From contig CAVXHK010000001.1 in NCBI GenBank assembly GCA_963761705.1, positions 1,984,001-2,048,000 of the forward strand: DNA of 64,000 nt, given 5' to 3'. The notes under the pieces are model-generated. The model did no database searches, had not been told where the DNA came from, and worked only from the letters and a program-made list of their open reading frames with translations. The stretch comes from CAVVKW01 sp963761705. GTDB lineage: Bacteria; Verrucomicrobiota; Verrucomicrobiia; Chthoniobacterales; JAATET01. Made by a program: the position numbers and the translations under genes. This document shows, piece after piece, positions 32,099-40,549 of the stretch (the stretch's first letter is position 1; each line of letters opens with the position of its first letter).

Positions 32099-34090
32099 TC
32101 ATTTGCCGACTTGGTTGGCCAGGCGTTCGACGGCTTCCGCGAGGAGATCGGGGCGGATGGGTTTGGTGATGTAGTCGTTCATGCCGACCGCGAGGACGCG
32201 CTCCTTGTCGCCGCTGAGGGCGGCGGCGGTGAGGGCGATGATCGGGATTTCGCAGCCGCGTTCGCGGAGTTCGATCGTGGCTTCGTAGCCGTCCATGATC
32301 GGCATCTGACAATCCATGAGGATGCCGTCGAAGTCTTCGGCGAGGGCGGCGTCGACGGCTTCGCGGCCGTTGTCGACCACGCGGATCTGATTGAACCCCA
32401 TGCGGGCGAGAATCTGGCGGATGAGGCGTTGATTGATCTCGTTGTCCTCGGCAATGAGAAGGCGGAGGCGGCGGGCTCCGGTGGAGACGGGGTTGATTGG
32501 GATGATGCGCTGCGACGTTGTCTTGGCGCGGATGGCGGATTCCTCGGTCGAGGCGACGATGAGTGGGAGGGAGATCCGAAAGGTCGTGCCGACGCCGAAG
32601 TCGCTTTCGACATTAATGCAGCCTCCCATGGCTTCGACGAGGCGTTTGGAGATGGCGAGTCCCAGACCCGTGCCGCCGAAGCGCCGGTTGGTCGAGGCGT
32701 CGAGTTGATTGAAGGGCTCGAAAAGCGAGGCCAATTTCTCCCGGGGAATGCCGATGCCGGTGTCGGCGACGGAAATGGTGACGCTGGTGCGACCACCCTG
32801 GAGCTTCCGGGCGCGGGCGTCGACGACAACGGTGCCCGCGGTCGTGAATTTAATGGCGTTGGAGAGCAGGTTGACGACGATCTGACGCAGGCGATTCGGA
32901 TCGCCGACGAGGTCCTTGGGAAGCGAGGAACTGATGCTGAGCTCGATGGTGATATCCTTCTCGGAGGCCTTTGGGGCGAGGAGTTCGACGATCTCGCGGA
33001 GGAGGACGTCGGGGGAAAATTCGAGTCGCTCCAAGTCGACGTGGCCAGCCTCGATCTTCGAGTAGTCGAGGATGTCGTTGATGATCGTGAGCAAGCTCTC
33101 GCCGCCAGCGAGAATCGGGTGGGCGAGGGGCTTGAGGTCTGCCGGGAGGTCGCTATCGAGCAGCAGGTGGGTGAAGCCGATGATACCGTTGAGCGGAGTC
33201 CGGATCTCGTGGCTCATGGTCGCCAAGAAAGTGCTCTTGGCGAGGTTGGCGCGCTCGGCGGTCTCCATGGCTGCGCGGATCTCCTCTTCGCGACGGGATT
33301 GCTCGGTGACGTCCCAGTTGACACCGACGACCCGGGAAGGCTGGCCATTTTCGTCGACGACGATGTGGGCGTTGGCGCGGATGTGGCGGATGCCCAGATC
33401 CGGATGGTTGATCCGGTAGCTGGTGCTGATCTCCGAGTCTTCACTGAGCGAACGGTAAAATTCGGCGGTCGCCTCTTCCGCGTCGTCGGGGTGGAGTCTA
33501 GCGCCCCAGGTTTCGACGGTGACGATCCCGTCGTCGAGGAGCTCGACCCCGAAGATCTCGCCCATGAGCGTGTCCCAATGAGCTTGGTTGGTCTCAATGT
33601 TCCAATCCCAGACGCCAACCTTCGCGGCTTCGGTGGCAAGACCCAGGCGTTCGGCAAGTTCGCTGGCCCGGGCTTGCGCTTCGACCGTTGAGGTGACGTC
33701 TTGGATGTGGGAGATGAAGTGGACGGGTTCACCGTCGGCGTCCCGGAGAAGGGTGACGCTGAGCTTCGCCCAAATGACGTGGCCGTCGCGGTGGAGGTAG
33801 CGCTTCTGCATGTCGTAGCCGCTCCGTTTGCCCGCGATCGTCTCGCGGACAAGGGTCAGGTCGTCTTCGACGTCGTCGGGGTGAGTGAGCTGCTGAAAAT
33901 CGAGGGCGCGGAGATCGGCCTCGGAGTAGCCGAGGAGTTCGCAGAGTGAGCGGTTTACCTGAAGCCAGCCACCGTCGAGCGAGACGAGGGCGATACCGAT
34001 TGGGGCTTCAGCGAAGGCCGTTTCGAAGGTGTAAAGGCGAGATAAGGCTGTTGGTGACGAGGCAGGGGCGGCGGATTCGGTGACAGCCAT
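32099..34090 (-). CDS. Hybrid sensor histidine kinase with two PAS domains and receiver domain
   Basis: 663 residues from Met 34090 (MAVTESAAPAS). Two PAS/PAC segments come first (with LHRDGHVIWAKLSVTLLRD and later the second with WDWNIETNQAHWDTLMGEIFG), then the HisKA phospho-acceptor His in MSHEIRTPLNGIIG. The ATPase has VVNLLSNAIKFT, DTGIGIP and GGTGLGLAIS. A C-terminal receiver holds the phospho-Asp in LMDCQMPIMDG. No transmembrane helix is seen, so it is likely cytoplasmic and senses a soluble or redox/light cue through PAS. Output domain absent; the partner is unknown. Confidence 0.9.
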   Translation of the reverse strand: MAVTESAAPASSPTALSRLYTFETAFAEAPIGIALVSLDGGWLQVNRSLCELLGYSEADLRALDFQQLTHPDDVEDDLTLVRETIAGKRSGYDMQKRYLHRDGHVIWAKLSVTLLRDADGEPVHFISHIQDVTSTVEAQARASELAERLGLATEAAKVGVWDWNIETNQAHWDTLMGEIFGVELLDDGIVTVETWGARLHPDDAEEATAEFYRSLSEDSEISTSYRINHPDLGIRHIRANAHIVVDENGQPSRVVGVNWDVTEQSRREEEIRAAMETAERANLAKSTFLATMSHEIRTPLNGIIGFTHLLLDSDLPADLKPLAHPILAGGESLLTIINDILDYSKIEAGHVDLERLEFSPDVLLREIVELLAPKASEKDITIELSISSSLPKDLVGDPNRLRQIVVNLLSNAIKFTTAGTVVVDARARKLQGGRTSVTISVADTGIGIPREKLASLFEPFNQLDASTNRRFGGTGLGLAISKRLVEAMGGCINVESDFGVGTTFRISLPLIVASTEESAIRAKTTSQRIIPINPVSTGARRLRLLIAEDNEINQRLIRQILARMGFNQIRVVDNGREAVDAALAEDFDGILMDCQMPIMDGYEATIELRERGCEIPIIALTAAALSGDKERVLAVGMNDYITKPIRPDLLAEAVERLANQVGK

Positions 34091-34205
34091 TGACGCGGAA
34101 CGGTAGGGCTTTTTCACGTTTCGTTCGAGGAATTTCCTGTTTCTAAGGGGGTTACGGTGCCTTTTTGGTTGCCCGCGAGGCTTCGGTTCGCTGGATGGTA
34201 GTGGC

Positions 34206-34934
34206 TTGAAACGAAAGAAAGGACGAACCCGCCGCAAGTCGACGCTTGGTCGGGTGATCAGATGGGCAGTCCTCTTTTGTTTATTCATCCTGATCGTGCC
34301 CGTGCTTCAAGTCGGTTGCACGCGCTTCGTCGACCCGCCAATGACGCCGGAGATGGTGCGGTTTCGGCTCGCGGGTGACGCGGAGGCGAAGATCCGGGGC
34401 TTGCGGTACGATTGGCTGCCGATCTCGGAAATCCCTCGGGAGCAGATCAAGCTCGTGTGGGCTTCGGAAGATCAGCGGTTTTTCGAGCACGACGGGATTG
34501 ATTTCGAAGAGATCCGGCTGGCGCTGCGGGAGGCCGAGAAAAGCGGGGACGCTCCGCGGGGGGCGTCGACGATCTCGATGCAGTGTGCGCGATGCGTGTT
34601 TCTTTGGCAGGGGCGGTCGTGGATTCGTAAGGCGCTGGAGGCGTATTACACGGTGCTCATGGAGGCGATGTTGCCGAAGCAGCGGATTTTGGAGCTTTAT
34701 CTCAACGTGATCGAGTTTGGCGACGGCGTGTATGGGGTCGGGGCGGCGGCGCAGACCTTCTACGATCAGGAATTGGACACGTTGTCGCGCGAGCAGATGG
34801 CGATGCTGGTCGCCGTGATGCCGAATCCCAAGGAATGGTCGGTGCGGGACCCGTCGGCCCGGGTGCGGCGGCGGCAGCAACGAGTGCTCAGGTTGGCGAG
34901 TCAGGCGAGGTTTCCGGCGGATGAATTGAAGTGA
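34206..34934 (+). CDS. mtgA: Monofunctional peptidoglycan glycosyltransferase MtgA
   Basis: 242 residues, TTG start at 34206. A basic N-terminus and one membrane helix (about 18-36) precede the GT51 domain. Catalytic signatures: E88 in SEDQRFFEHDGID, RGASTISMQ near 118-126, RILELYLNVIEFG and GVYGVGAAAQTFY. It polymerises lipid II glycan chains at the outer face of the inner membrane. It lies between the sensor kinase and a D,D-carboxypeptidase, divergent from the former. The motifs are complete, so it should be active. Confidence 0.9.
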   Translation: MKRKKGRTRRKSTLGRVIRWAVLFCLFILIVPVLQVGCTRFVDPPMTPEMVRFRLAGDAEAKIRGLRYDWLPISEIPREQIKLVWASEDQRFFEHDGIDFEEIRLALREAEKSGDAPRGASTISMQCARCVFLWQGRSWIRKALEAYYTVLMEAMLPKQRILELYLNVIEFGDGVYGVGAAAQTFYDQELDTLSREQMAMLVAVMPNPKEWSVRDPSARVRRRQQRVLRLASQARFPADELK

Positions 34935-35022
34935 TCGGTGGCGGTCCCGCCGGTGGTCGGCTCGGCACGGTTTCGGAGTTGCTAAATCGAAGCGCCGCCC
35001 TATTTTCCGACCCGAACTGATT

Positions 35023-35940
35023 ATGCGAAAAGGAATTGCCGTCTTAGCCCTGCTACTCAGCGTTTGCCCGGGCCTCCGGGCGGTGGAGAGCTACGTGATC
35101 GTCGACGAGCTGACGGGCTACGTCCTCGAGTCGCAAGACCGCGACGACAAGCGGCAAATTGCCAGTCTTACGAAAGTCGCAACGGCAATGGTGGTGCTCG
35201 ACTGGGCGAAACTGAGTTCCGCCGAGCTGGGTCAGACGGTGGCGATTCCCGCCGACGTGATGGCGGTCGGTGGAGTCAATCCGACGGGCTTCCGACCCGG
35301 AGACCTTGTCTCGCTGCGGGATCTGCTCTACGCGGCGCTCATGTCGTCGGACAACATCGCGGCGCACACGCTGGCCTTCCACGTTGGGCGTCGTTTGCCG
35401 AATGCCGATGGTCTCGGTCCCGAGAAGAACTTCATGGCTCACATGAACGGCCTCGCCCAGAAACTCGGGATGAAGCGAACGCGATTTCTCAATCCGAGCG
35501 GGCTGGACAACGTCGATGGCAGCCTGCCGTATTCGACCGCCGAGGATCTGGCGCGGCTGACCCGATACGCCTACGAGAAACCGTCCTTTCAATTTTACGT
35601 TTCGCAGAAGACCCGCGATATCCAACTCAATCGTGGCGGGCAGATGCTCTCCGTGACTTTGAGGAATACCAACCCGCTCCTCGACCAAGACGGCATCGAT
35701 GGCGTCAAGACGGGTCGGACCGCCAAAGCGGGGGATTGCATTATTTTATCAGCGGACCGGGTGGCGGAGTCACGACAGGAGGGCGACCAGCTCACGGTGA
35801 TCCCCCGGCGCGTGATCGTCGTCCTTCTCGGGGTACGTGATCGCTCGTTGGAAGGTTCGGTGATGATGCGGAAGGCTTGGCAGTTGCACGACCAATGGGT
35901 CGCGGGTGGGCGTCAGATCACAAAAGCGGATACGCTGTAG
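35023..35940 (+). CDS. D-alanyl-D-alanine carboxypeptidase (penicillin-binding, secreted)
   Basis: 305 residues with a signal peptide MRKGIAVLALLLSVCPGLRA. The serine-peptidase motifs are complete: S48-L-T-K51, S109-D-N111, and KTG in GVKTGRTAKAG near 230. It removes the terminal D-Ala of pentapeptide stems. ATG 35023 fits the signal peptide. The C-terminal part after about 280 is short, without the usual PBP5-type domain or amphipathic anchor. It is about 90 bp after mtgA and 31 bp before pfk. Confidence 0.88.
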   Translation: MRKGIAVLALLLSVCPGLRAVESYVIVDELTGYVLESQDRDDKRQIASLTKVATAMVVLDWAKLSSAELGQTVAIPADVMAVGGVNPTGFRPGDLVSLRDLLYAALMSSDNIAAHTLAFHVGRRLPNADGLGPEKNFMAHMNGLAQKLGMKRTRFLNPSGLDNVDGSLPYSTAEDLARLTRYAYEKPSFQFYVSQKTRDIQLNRGGQMLSVTLRNTNPLLDQDGIDGVKTGRTAKAGDCIILSADRVAESRQEGDQLTVIPRRVIVVLLGVRDRSLEGSVMMRKAWQLHDQWVAGGRQITKADTL

Positions 35941-35971
35941 CGGCCAGAGGGACGAGCGAAGCGAAAGTTGG

Positions 35972-37051
35972 ATGGCGGATAAGCGGATTGGGGTCCTGAC
36001 CAGTGGGGGCGATTGCCCCGGACTCAACGCGGTGCTGCGAGGCGTCGTTCGGGCGGCGGACCAGCGGGGCTGGGAGGTGGTTGGTTTCCACGACGGCTTT
36101 GAAGGATTGCTTCCTCCGGGAAATCACGTCGTCTTGGACCGTTCGACGACGGCGGGGATTATGCACCTCGGCGGGACCATCCTCGGAACGACGAACCGCG
36201 GGCATTTCGTGTCACGCGGTGGGTCGGGGGGCCGCGGCGGAATCTCGAGCGAGGTCATTGGGAAGGCTCGGCAGACCTTCGAGCAACTCGAGTTATCCGC
36301 TCTCATCGTCATCGGTGGCGACGGCTCGTTGTGGACGGCGTTACAACTCGCCGAAGCGGGATTTCCCATCATTGGGGTGCCGAAAACCATCGACAATGAT
36401 CTCGAAGCGACGGCGTTGACGTTTGGCTTCGACTCCGCACTGGCCTGCGTGACGGACGCGATGGACCGCCTGCACACGACGGCGACGAGCCACAAACGGC
36501 TCATGGTGCTCGAGGTGATGGGGCGGCACTCGGGTTGGATCGCGCTGTATGGCGGGATGGCTGGTGGGGCCGACGTGATTCTCATTCCGGAGATCGCCTT
36601 TGATCTCGACGCGGTTGCGGCTGAGGTGATGCGTCGAGACGCGGAAGGGAGCCGAAGTACCATGATCGTCGTCGCCGAAGGTGCGATGGGACGCGAGGGC
36701 CGCCAGCAAAGATTGGCTGGTGTCGACGGCGAGTCCCGTCTCGGTGGCGTCGGTGAGTTGGTCGCCCGAGAAGTCGGACAACGGACGGGAAAAGAGGTTC
36801 GGACGTGCGTGCTTGGGCATCTGCAGCGCGGCGGGGCACCGACGCCGTTGGACCGCATCCTCGGAACTCAGTTTGGGGTCAAGGCGGTGTCTCTGATAGC
36901 TGACGAAGCGTTCGGGACGATGGTGAGCTACCAAAACCACGAGATTGAATCGGTGCCGATCTCGCACGCTGTTCACCGTCTGCGGAAGGTGCCCGCGGAT
37001 GGGCAGATGGTGCAATCGGCGAGGGCCGTCGGGATCACCTTCGGGGACTAG
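35972..37051 (+). CDS. pfkA: 6-phosphofructokinase (mixed G104/K124 signature)
   Basis: 359 residues from ATG 35972. GGDCPGLNAVLRG, G115-G-D-G-S119, P137-K-T-I-D-N-D143, and MGRHSGWIALYGGMAGGAD are the expected motifs. The Gly of GGDGS is typical of ATP enzymes, the Lys of PKTIDND of PPi enzymes; such mixed group III enzymes have been described in actinobacteria as ATP-dependent. The frame continues upstream to 35906 but without similarity. It phosphorylates fructose 6-phosphate in glycolysis. Confidence 0.9.
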   Translation: MADKRIGVLTSGGDCPGLNAVLRGVVRAADQRGWEVVGFHDGFEGLLPPGNHVVLDRSTTAGIMHLGGTILGTTNRGHFVSRGGSGGRGGISSEVIGKARQTFEQLELSALIVIGGDGSLWTALQLAEAGFPIIGVPKTIDNDLEATALTFGFDSALACVTDAMDRLHTTATSHKRLMVLEVMGRHSGWIALYGGMAGGADVILIPEIAFDLDAVAAEVMRRDAEGSRSTMIVVAEGAMGREGRQQRLAGVDGESRLGGVGELVAREVGQRTGKEVRTCVLGHLQRGGAPTPLDRILGTQFGVKAVSLIADEAFGTMVSYQNHEIESVPISHAVHRLRKVPADGQMVQSARAVGITFGD

Positions 37052-37088
37052 TGCAGTCGGGAAGTCGCCGGTCGACGTGTCGATTCTC

Positions 37089-37128
37089 AATCGCTGGGGC
37101 GATTGTCGTTTGAATCATTGGCTGGAAG
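37089..37128 (+). repeat. Interspersed hairpin-tail repeat, copy C (contains the ACP stop codon)
   Basis: Hairpin AATCGC-TGGG-GCGATT (37089-37104), then the tail ending AATCATTGGCTGGAAG (37113-37128). The stem differs in sequence from the other copies but keeps the position. The tail overlaps the end of the ACP gene on the minus strand and supplies its stop codon. Confidence 0.65.
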
Positions 37129-37378
37129 GCTCTGACACGTAATTGGCGATCGTGTTGACGCTTTCGAAAGCCGTGCGAGCAACCTCGGCGCTTGGAGTGG
37201 CGACGCCGAAGTGCTTCTCCAGACCGACGGCCAGCTCGAGCGCATCGATGGAATCCAACGCCAAACCCTCGGGCGAAAAAAGAGACGTGTCGTCGCCGAT
37301 CTCTTCCGGTTGCATCTTCAACATGAGGTTTTCCACCATCATTTGCTTAATGCGAAGGTTCAGATCGGGGTCGGACAT
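37115..37378 (-). CDS. Acyl carrier protein
   Basis: 87 residues from ATG 37378 (MSDPDLNLRIKQMMVENL). The phosphopantetheine Ser lies in LALDSIDALELAVGLEKHF. It is a little longer at the N-terminus than AcpP and shows lower acidity in helix II, so it may serve a secondary system. No fatty-acid synthase genes are nearby; upstream is TlyA on the other strand. Its last residues (PSSQ) and stop are encoded by the repeat copy C. The frame extends to 37516 but that part overlaps TlyA and is not coding. Confidence 0.88.
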   Translation of the reverse strand: MSDPDLNLRIKQMMVENLMLKMQPEEIGDDTSLFSPEGLALDSIDALELAVGLEKHFGVATPSAEVARTAFESVNTIANYVSEPSSQ

Positions 37379-37424
37379 GCTGGGCTGCTGAACTTGGGGA
37401 GAAGTTGACCCTATCCAATTTACA

Positions 37425-38168
37425 ATGCCCCACAACTCCGAAAAACCCCGCCTGGATGCCCTCCTCGTCGCTCGTGGCTTGAGCGAATCGCGCGAGCGGG
37501 CCCAGCGGGCGCTCATGGCGGGTCAGGTATTTGTGGGCGGGCAGCGGGTGGAGAAACCCGGAACCCGCGTCGCGGCTGACGCCGAAATCGAAGTGCGAGG
37601 CGGCGAGAAATACGTGAGCCGCGGCGGCTTCAAGCTCGAGGCTGCGCTGGATGCTTTCGACATCGATCCCACCGGTCGAGTTTGCCTCGACGTCGGGGCG
37701 TCGACCGGGGGATTCACCGACTGCCTTCTCCAACGCGGTGCCGAGCGGGTCCACGCGCTCGACGTCGGTCACGGGCAGCTGCATTGGCGGATCCGCAGCG
37801 ACGACCGGGTGAAAGAGCAGGAGAAAATCAATTGTCGCAATCTTCGTTTCGACGATATCGGCGAGCGGGTAGCCATCGCGGTAGCGGACGTGAGTTTTAT
37901 CTCGTTGACCTTGATTGTGCCGCCCGCGTTTGAGTTGATCACTGAAGATGGCGTGATGGTGGTGCTCATAAAACCTCAATTTGAATTGTCGCGCGACCAG
38001 GTCGGCCGCGGCGGGATCGTGACAGATCCGGTCGTCCGGTATTCTGCCGTTGAAAAGATCGAGCGCTTTGTGCGCGAAACGCTCGGGCGGACCTGGGGTG
38101 GCGTCATCGAGTCACCGATCACCGGCATGAACGGCAACGTCGAGTTCCTCGCTTGCATCCGGCCATGA
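37425..38168 (+). CDS. tlyA: TlyA-family rRNA 2'-O-methyltransferase
   Basis: 247 residues. S4 RNA-binding domain at the start (RLDALLVARGLSESRERAQRAL), then an FtsJ-type methyltransferase with the SAM motif CLDVGASTGGFTDCLLQRGA. In mycobacteria TlyA methylates 16S C1409 and 23S C1920. The next gene, NAD kinase, starts inside its stop codon (ATGA), so they are co-translated. Starts with ATG 37425. Confidence 0.92.
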   Translation: MPHNSEKPRLDALLVARGLSESRERAQRALMAGQVFVGGQRVEKPGTRVAADAEIEVRGGEKYVSRGGFKLEAALDAFDIDPTGRVCLDVGASTGGFTDCLLQRGAERVHALDVGHGQLHWRIRSDDRVKEQEKINCRNLRFDDIGERVAIAVADVSFISLTLIVPPAFELITEDGVMVVLIKPQFELSRDQVGRGGIVTDPVVRYSAVEKIERFVRETLGRTWGGVIESPITGMNGNVEFLACIRP

Positions 38169-39019
38169 TTGGACTGCTCGCTCATTCGGAGAAAGCCGAC
38201 GCGAGAGAGCTGGTCTCGGCGCTCTGCGCTGAGCTCGACGCTCGCGGTGCCAGCTACGAGCTCGAAGCGCACACCGCGTCGCTCGTTGGACAAGAATCTT
38301 CTCTGGACGAATACGAACTCGCGACGCGCTGCGAACTCCTGGTCATCATGGGCGGCGATGGGACCATCCTGCGGGCCGTGCACCGGGTGCGGGAGCAGTT
38401 GCGGCCCGTGTTTGGGATCAACATCGGTTCGCTCGGCTTCCTGACTTGCCTGGGACCGCAGGAAGTCTGCCGGGCGGTTGAGTCGATTCTGACCCAAGAT
38501 TTTTTGCTCAGCAACCGGCATCTCTTGCTCGTGGAGCTGATCGGCGAGGGTGGGGCAACGCGTTCATTCTATGCCCTCAACGACGTGGTTCTCACGGGCG
38601 GAGAGCCGTCACGGTTGGTCCGCATCCACGTGGAAGTCGACGGTGAGACCCTCACGGATTACAACGCGGACGGTCTCATCATCGCGACGCCGACTGGGTC
38701 CACCGCCTACTCACTGTCGGCTGGCGGGCCGATCCTGCTGCCAAGCTCCGGCGTGACGGTCGTTACGCCGATCTGCCCGCACGTTCTCACGAACCGCACG
38801 GTTGTCGTCGGAGACGACTCGATCCTCGAAGCGCGGCTCGCCGTGCCGGAGCAGCTTGTTTTTATGACGGTGGACGGACAGGCTTCCGTCGAGATGAAGG
38901 CCGACGAGGTGCTTCGCGTGACCAAGTCCGAGCGCTGCCTGCCCTTGGCGATGTTGCCCGAAAGGCCCTTCACGGACGTGCTGCGCCAAAAACTCAAATG
39001 GAGCGGGAGTAACGTTTAG
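38165..39019 (+). CDS. nadK: NAD kinase
   Basis: 284 residues from ATG 38165. G63-G-D-G-T67 is the diacylglycerol-kinase-type phosphate site and NADGLIIATPTGSTAYSLSAGG binds NAD. VFGINIGSLGFLT is the second conserved segment. It makes NADP from NAD and ATP. It overlaps tlyA by 4 bp. A TTG at 38153 is in frame but weaker. Confidence 0.92.
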   Translation: MIGLLAHSEKADARELVSALCAELDARGASYELEAHTASLVGQESSLDEYELATRCELLVIMGGDGTILRAVHRVREQLRPVFGINIGSLGFLTCLGPQEVCRAVESILTQDFLLSNRHLLLVELIGEGGATRSFYALNDVVLTGGEPSRLVRIHVEVDGETLTDYNADGLIIATPTGSTAYSLSAGGPILLPSSGVTVVTPICPHVLTNRTVVVGDDSILEARLAVPEQLVFMTVDGQASVEMKADEVLRVTKSERCLPLAMLPERPFTDVLRQKLKWSGSNV

Positions 39020-39037
39020 TTCTTTCCGCAAGATCGA

Positions 39038-39495
39038 ATGGACATCGAAGAAATCTTACTGGCGAGCGACGTGAACCTTGCGCTGAAGCCGGCGACCAAG
39101 CGAGAGGCGGTCGAAAATCTGCTCGGGAAATTGCGCGGTGACGGGCGAGTCAAAGACTGGGATGCCCTGGGAGAAGCGGTGCTCGCCCGCGACGCCGCGG
39201 CGATCTGCGAGGGAGAGTTGGGCATCTGCATCGCGCACGGGAGGACCGCGGGCGTGACGGGCTCGTGATGGCGGCGGGCCGCGCCGAGCCGGGCACGATC
39301 GTGCCCGAGATCGGGGAGCCCGTGCGGCTGTATTTCGTGGTCGGGATCCCGGCGGCTTTCGATACGGCGTACCTTCAGGTCGTCGGCGCCATCGCGCGGG
39401 TCTGCCGCAACGAGGCGGCGTTCGAGGAATTGCTCGAAGCCGAGAGCGGTGAGGAGTTTGTCGCGTCGCTGGCGAAGGCCGCCGAGATGCTGTAA
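39038..39495 (+). pseudogene. PTS IIA (nitrogen-type) protein, frameshifted
   Basis: The first frame starts MDIEEILLASDVNLALKPA and includes the phospho-acceptor His in GICIAHGRTAGV before a stop. The second frame continues with GLVMAAGRAEPGTIVPEIG and ends KAAEML. In the run GTGACGGGCTCGTG near 39256 one G is missing; adding it restores VTGLVMAAG. Intact, the protein would be about 152 residues and would receive phosphate from HPr-like proteins and act in nitrogen or carbon regulation. It is followed after 10 bp by the ABC ATPase. Confidence 0.75.
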
Positions 39496-39505
39496 AGAGT
39501 CTCTG

Positions 39506-40306
39506 ATGAAAAACGACGACCAACCTCTGCTCGAAGTCCGTGACCTGCGGGTCTGGTTCCCGGTGCTCGGCGGACTTCTGCGACGGCGGGTGGGCGAGGT
39601 CAAAGCCGTCGACGGCGTCAGCTTCGTCGTCAAGCCGGGGCAGACCGTCGGTCTCGTTGGCGAGAGCGGCAGCGGCAAGACGACGGTCGGTCGCGCCGTC
39701 CTCAAGCTCAACGAGGTGACTTCCGGGTCGGTTGCCTACGAAGGGTGCGACATCCTCCCGCTGAGCGAGAGTGCGTTTCGTCCGCTTCGGCGACAAATGC
39801 AGATGATCTTTCAAGATCCCTTTGGTTCGCTCAATCCGCGGATGACGATTGGGACGATCGTTGGCGAGGCGCTGGAGGTTCACTTTCGCTCGATGAAAGC
39901 AAAAGAACGCCGGGCGCGCGTCGCGGAGCTACTCGAAAAAGTTGGTCTCAAGGGCGAGATGATGGCGCGTTACCCGCATGAGTTCAGTGGTGGCCAACGC
40001 CAGCGCATCGGGATCGCCCGGGCGCTGGCGGTCGAACCGAAATTCATCGTCTGCGACGAACCGGTCAGCGCTCTCGACGTCAGCGTCCAGGCTCAGATCG
40101 TGAACCTCCTGCAAGATCTTCAGGAGCAATACGGGATCGCGTATCTTTTCATCGCGCACGATCTCGCGGTCGTGGAGCACATCAGCGACCACGTCCTGGT
40201 GATGAACCGCGGCAAGATCGTCGAAAGCTCCTCCGCCGAAGAGATCTACCGCGATCCGAAGGACGAATACACCCGCAAGCTTCTGGCCGCCGTTCCGTCG
40301 TTGTAA
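39506..40306 (+). CDS. Oligopeptide/dipeptide ABC transporter ATPase (DppF/OppF-like)
   Basis: 266 residues, ABC ATPase. Walker A GESGSGKTT near 53-60, Q-loop FQDPFGSLNPRMT, signature FSGGQRQRIGIARAL, Walker B FIVCDEPVSALD. The start contains the OppF-specific WFPVLGGLLRRRVGEVKAVDGVSF. The C-terminal tail is short, about 25 residues. It could energise the opp permeases 14 kb downstream, which are on the same strand; a DppD/OppD partner is not in the window. Start ATG 39506. Confidence 0.9.
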   Translation: MKNDDQPLLEVRDLRVWFPVLGGLLRRRVGEVKAVDGVSFVVKPGQTVGLVGESGSGKTTVGRAVLKLNEVTSGSVAYEGCDILPLSESAFRPLRRQMQMIFQDPFGSLNPRMTIGTIVGEALEVHFRSMKAKERRARVAELLEKVGLKGEMMARYPHEFSGGQRQRIGIARALAVEPKFIVCDEPVSALDVSVQAQIVNLLQDLQEQYGIAYLFIAHDLAVVEHISDHVLVMNRGKIVESSSAEEIYRDPKDEYTRKLLAAVPSL

Positions 40307-40549
40307 GCTTCCCTGGTCGGGCGCTGAACCCTTCCCGCGCCCCGCTTCTGCCCGCGACGCTTCCGCCGAGACCCCGGATTCACAGGCGTCGATCGGACGT
40401 TCTGTTCGCAAACCCGACCACGATCGGCTACGCGTCTCGCCGTTGTAACGAGTGGGCGAGGGACTGGCCGCCCCGTCGGTTCGGGGTGGGTGTCTTGTGG
40501 TCTTGTGGGTTGATAGTTGAAAACCGTTGGGTAACAGTCGCCGACGTTC

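Noticed and set aside
32111..33691. About 526-codon open frame on the plus strand
   Set aside because: Antisense to the sensor kinase with complete PAS, HisKA, ATPase and receiver motifs.
40307..40549. Possible small gene in the gap before rodA
   Set aside because: Only short frames with biased composition on both strands; no start with a ribosome-binding site and no motif.
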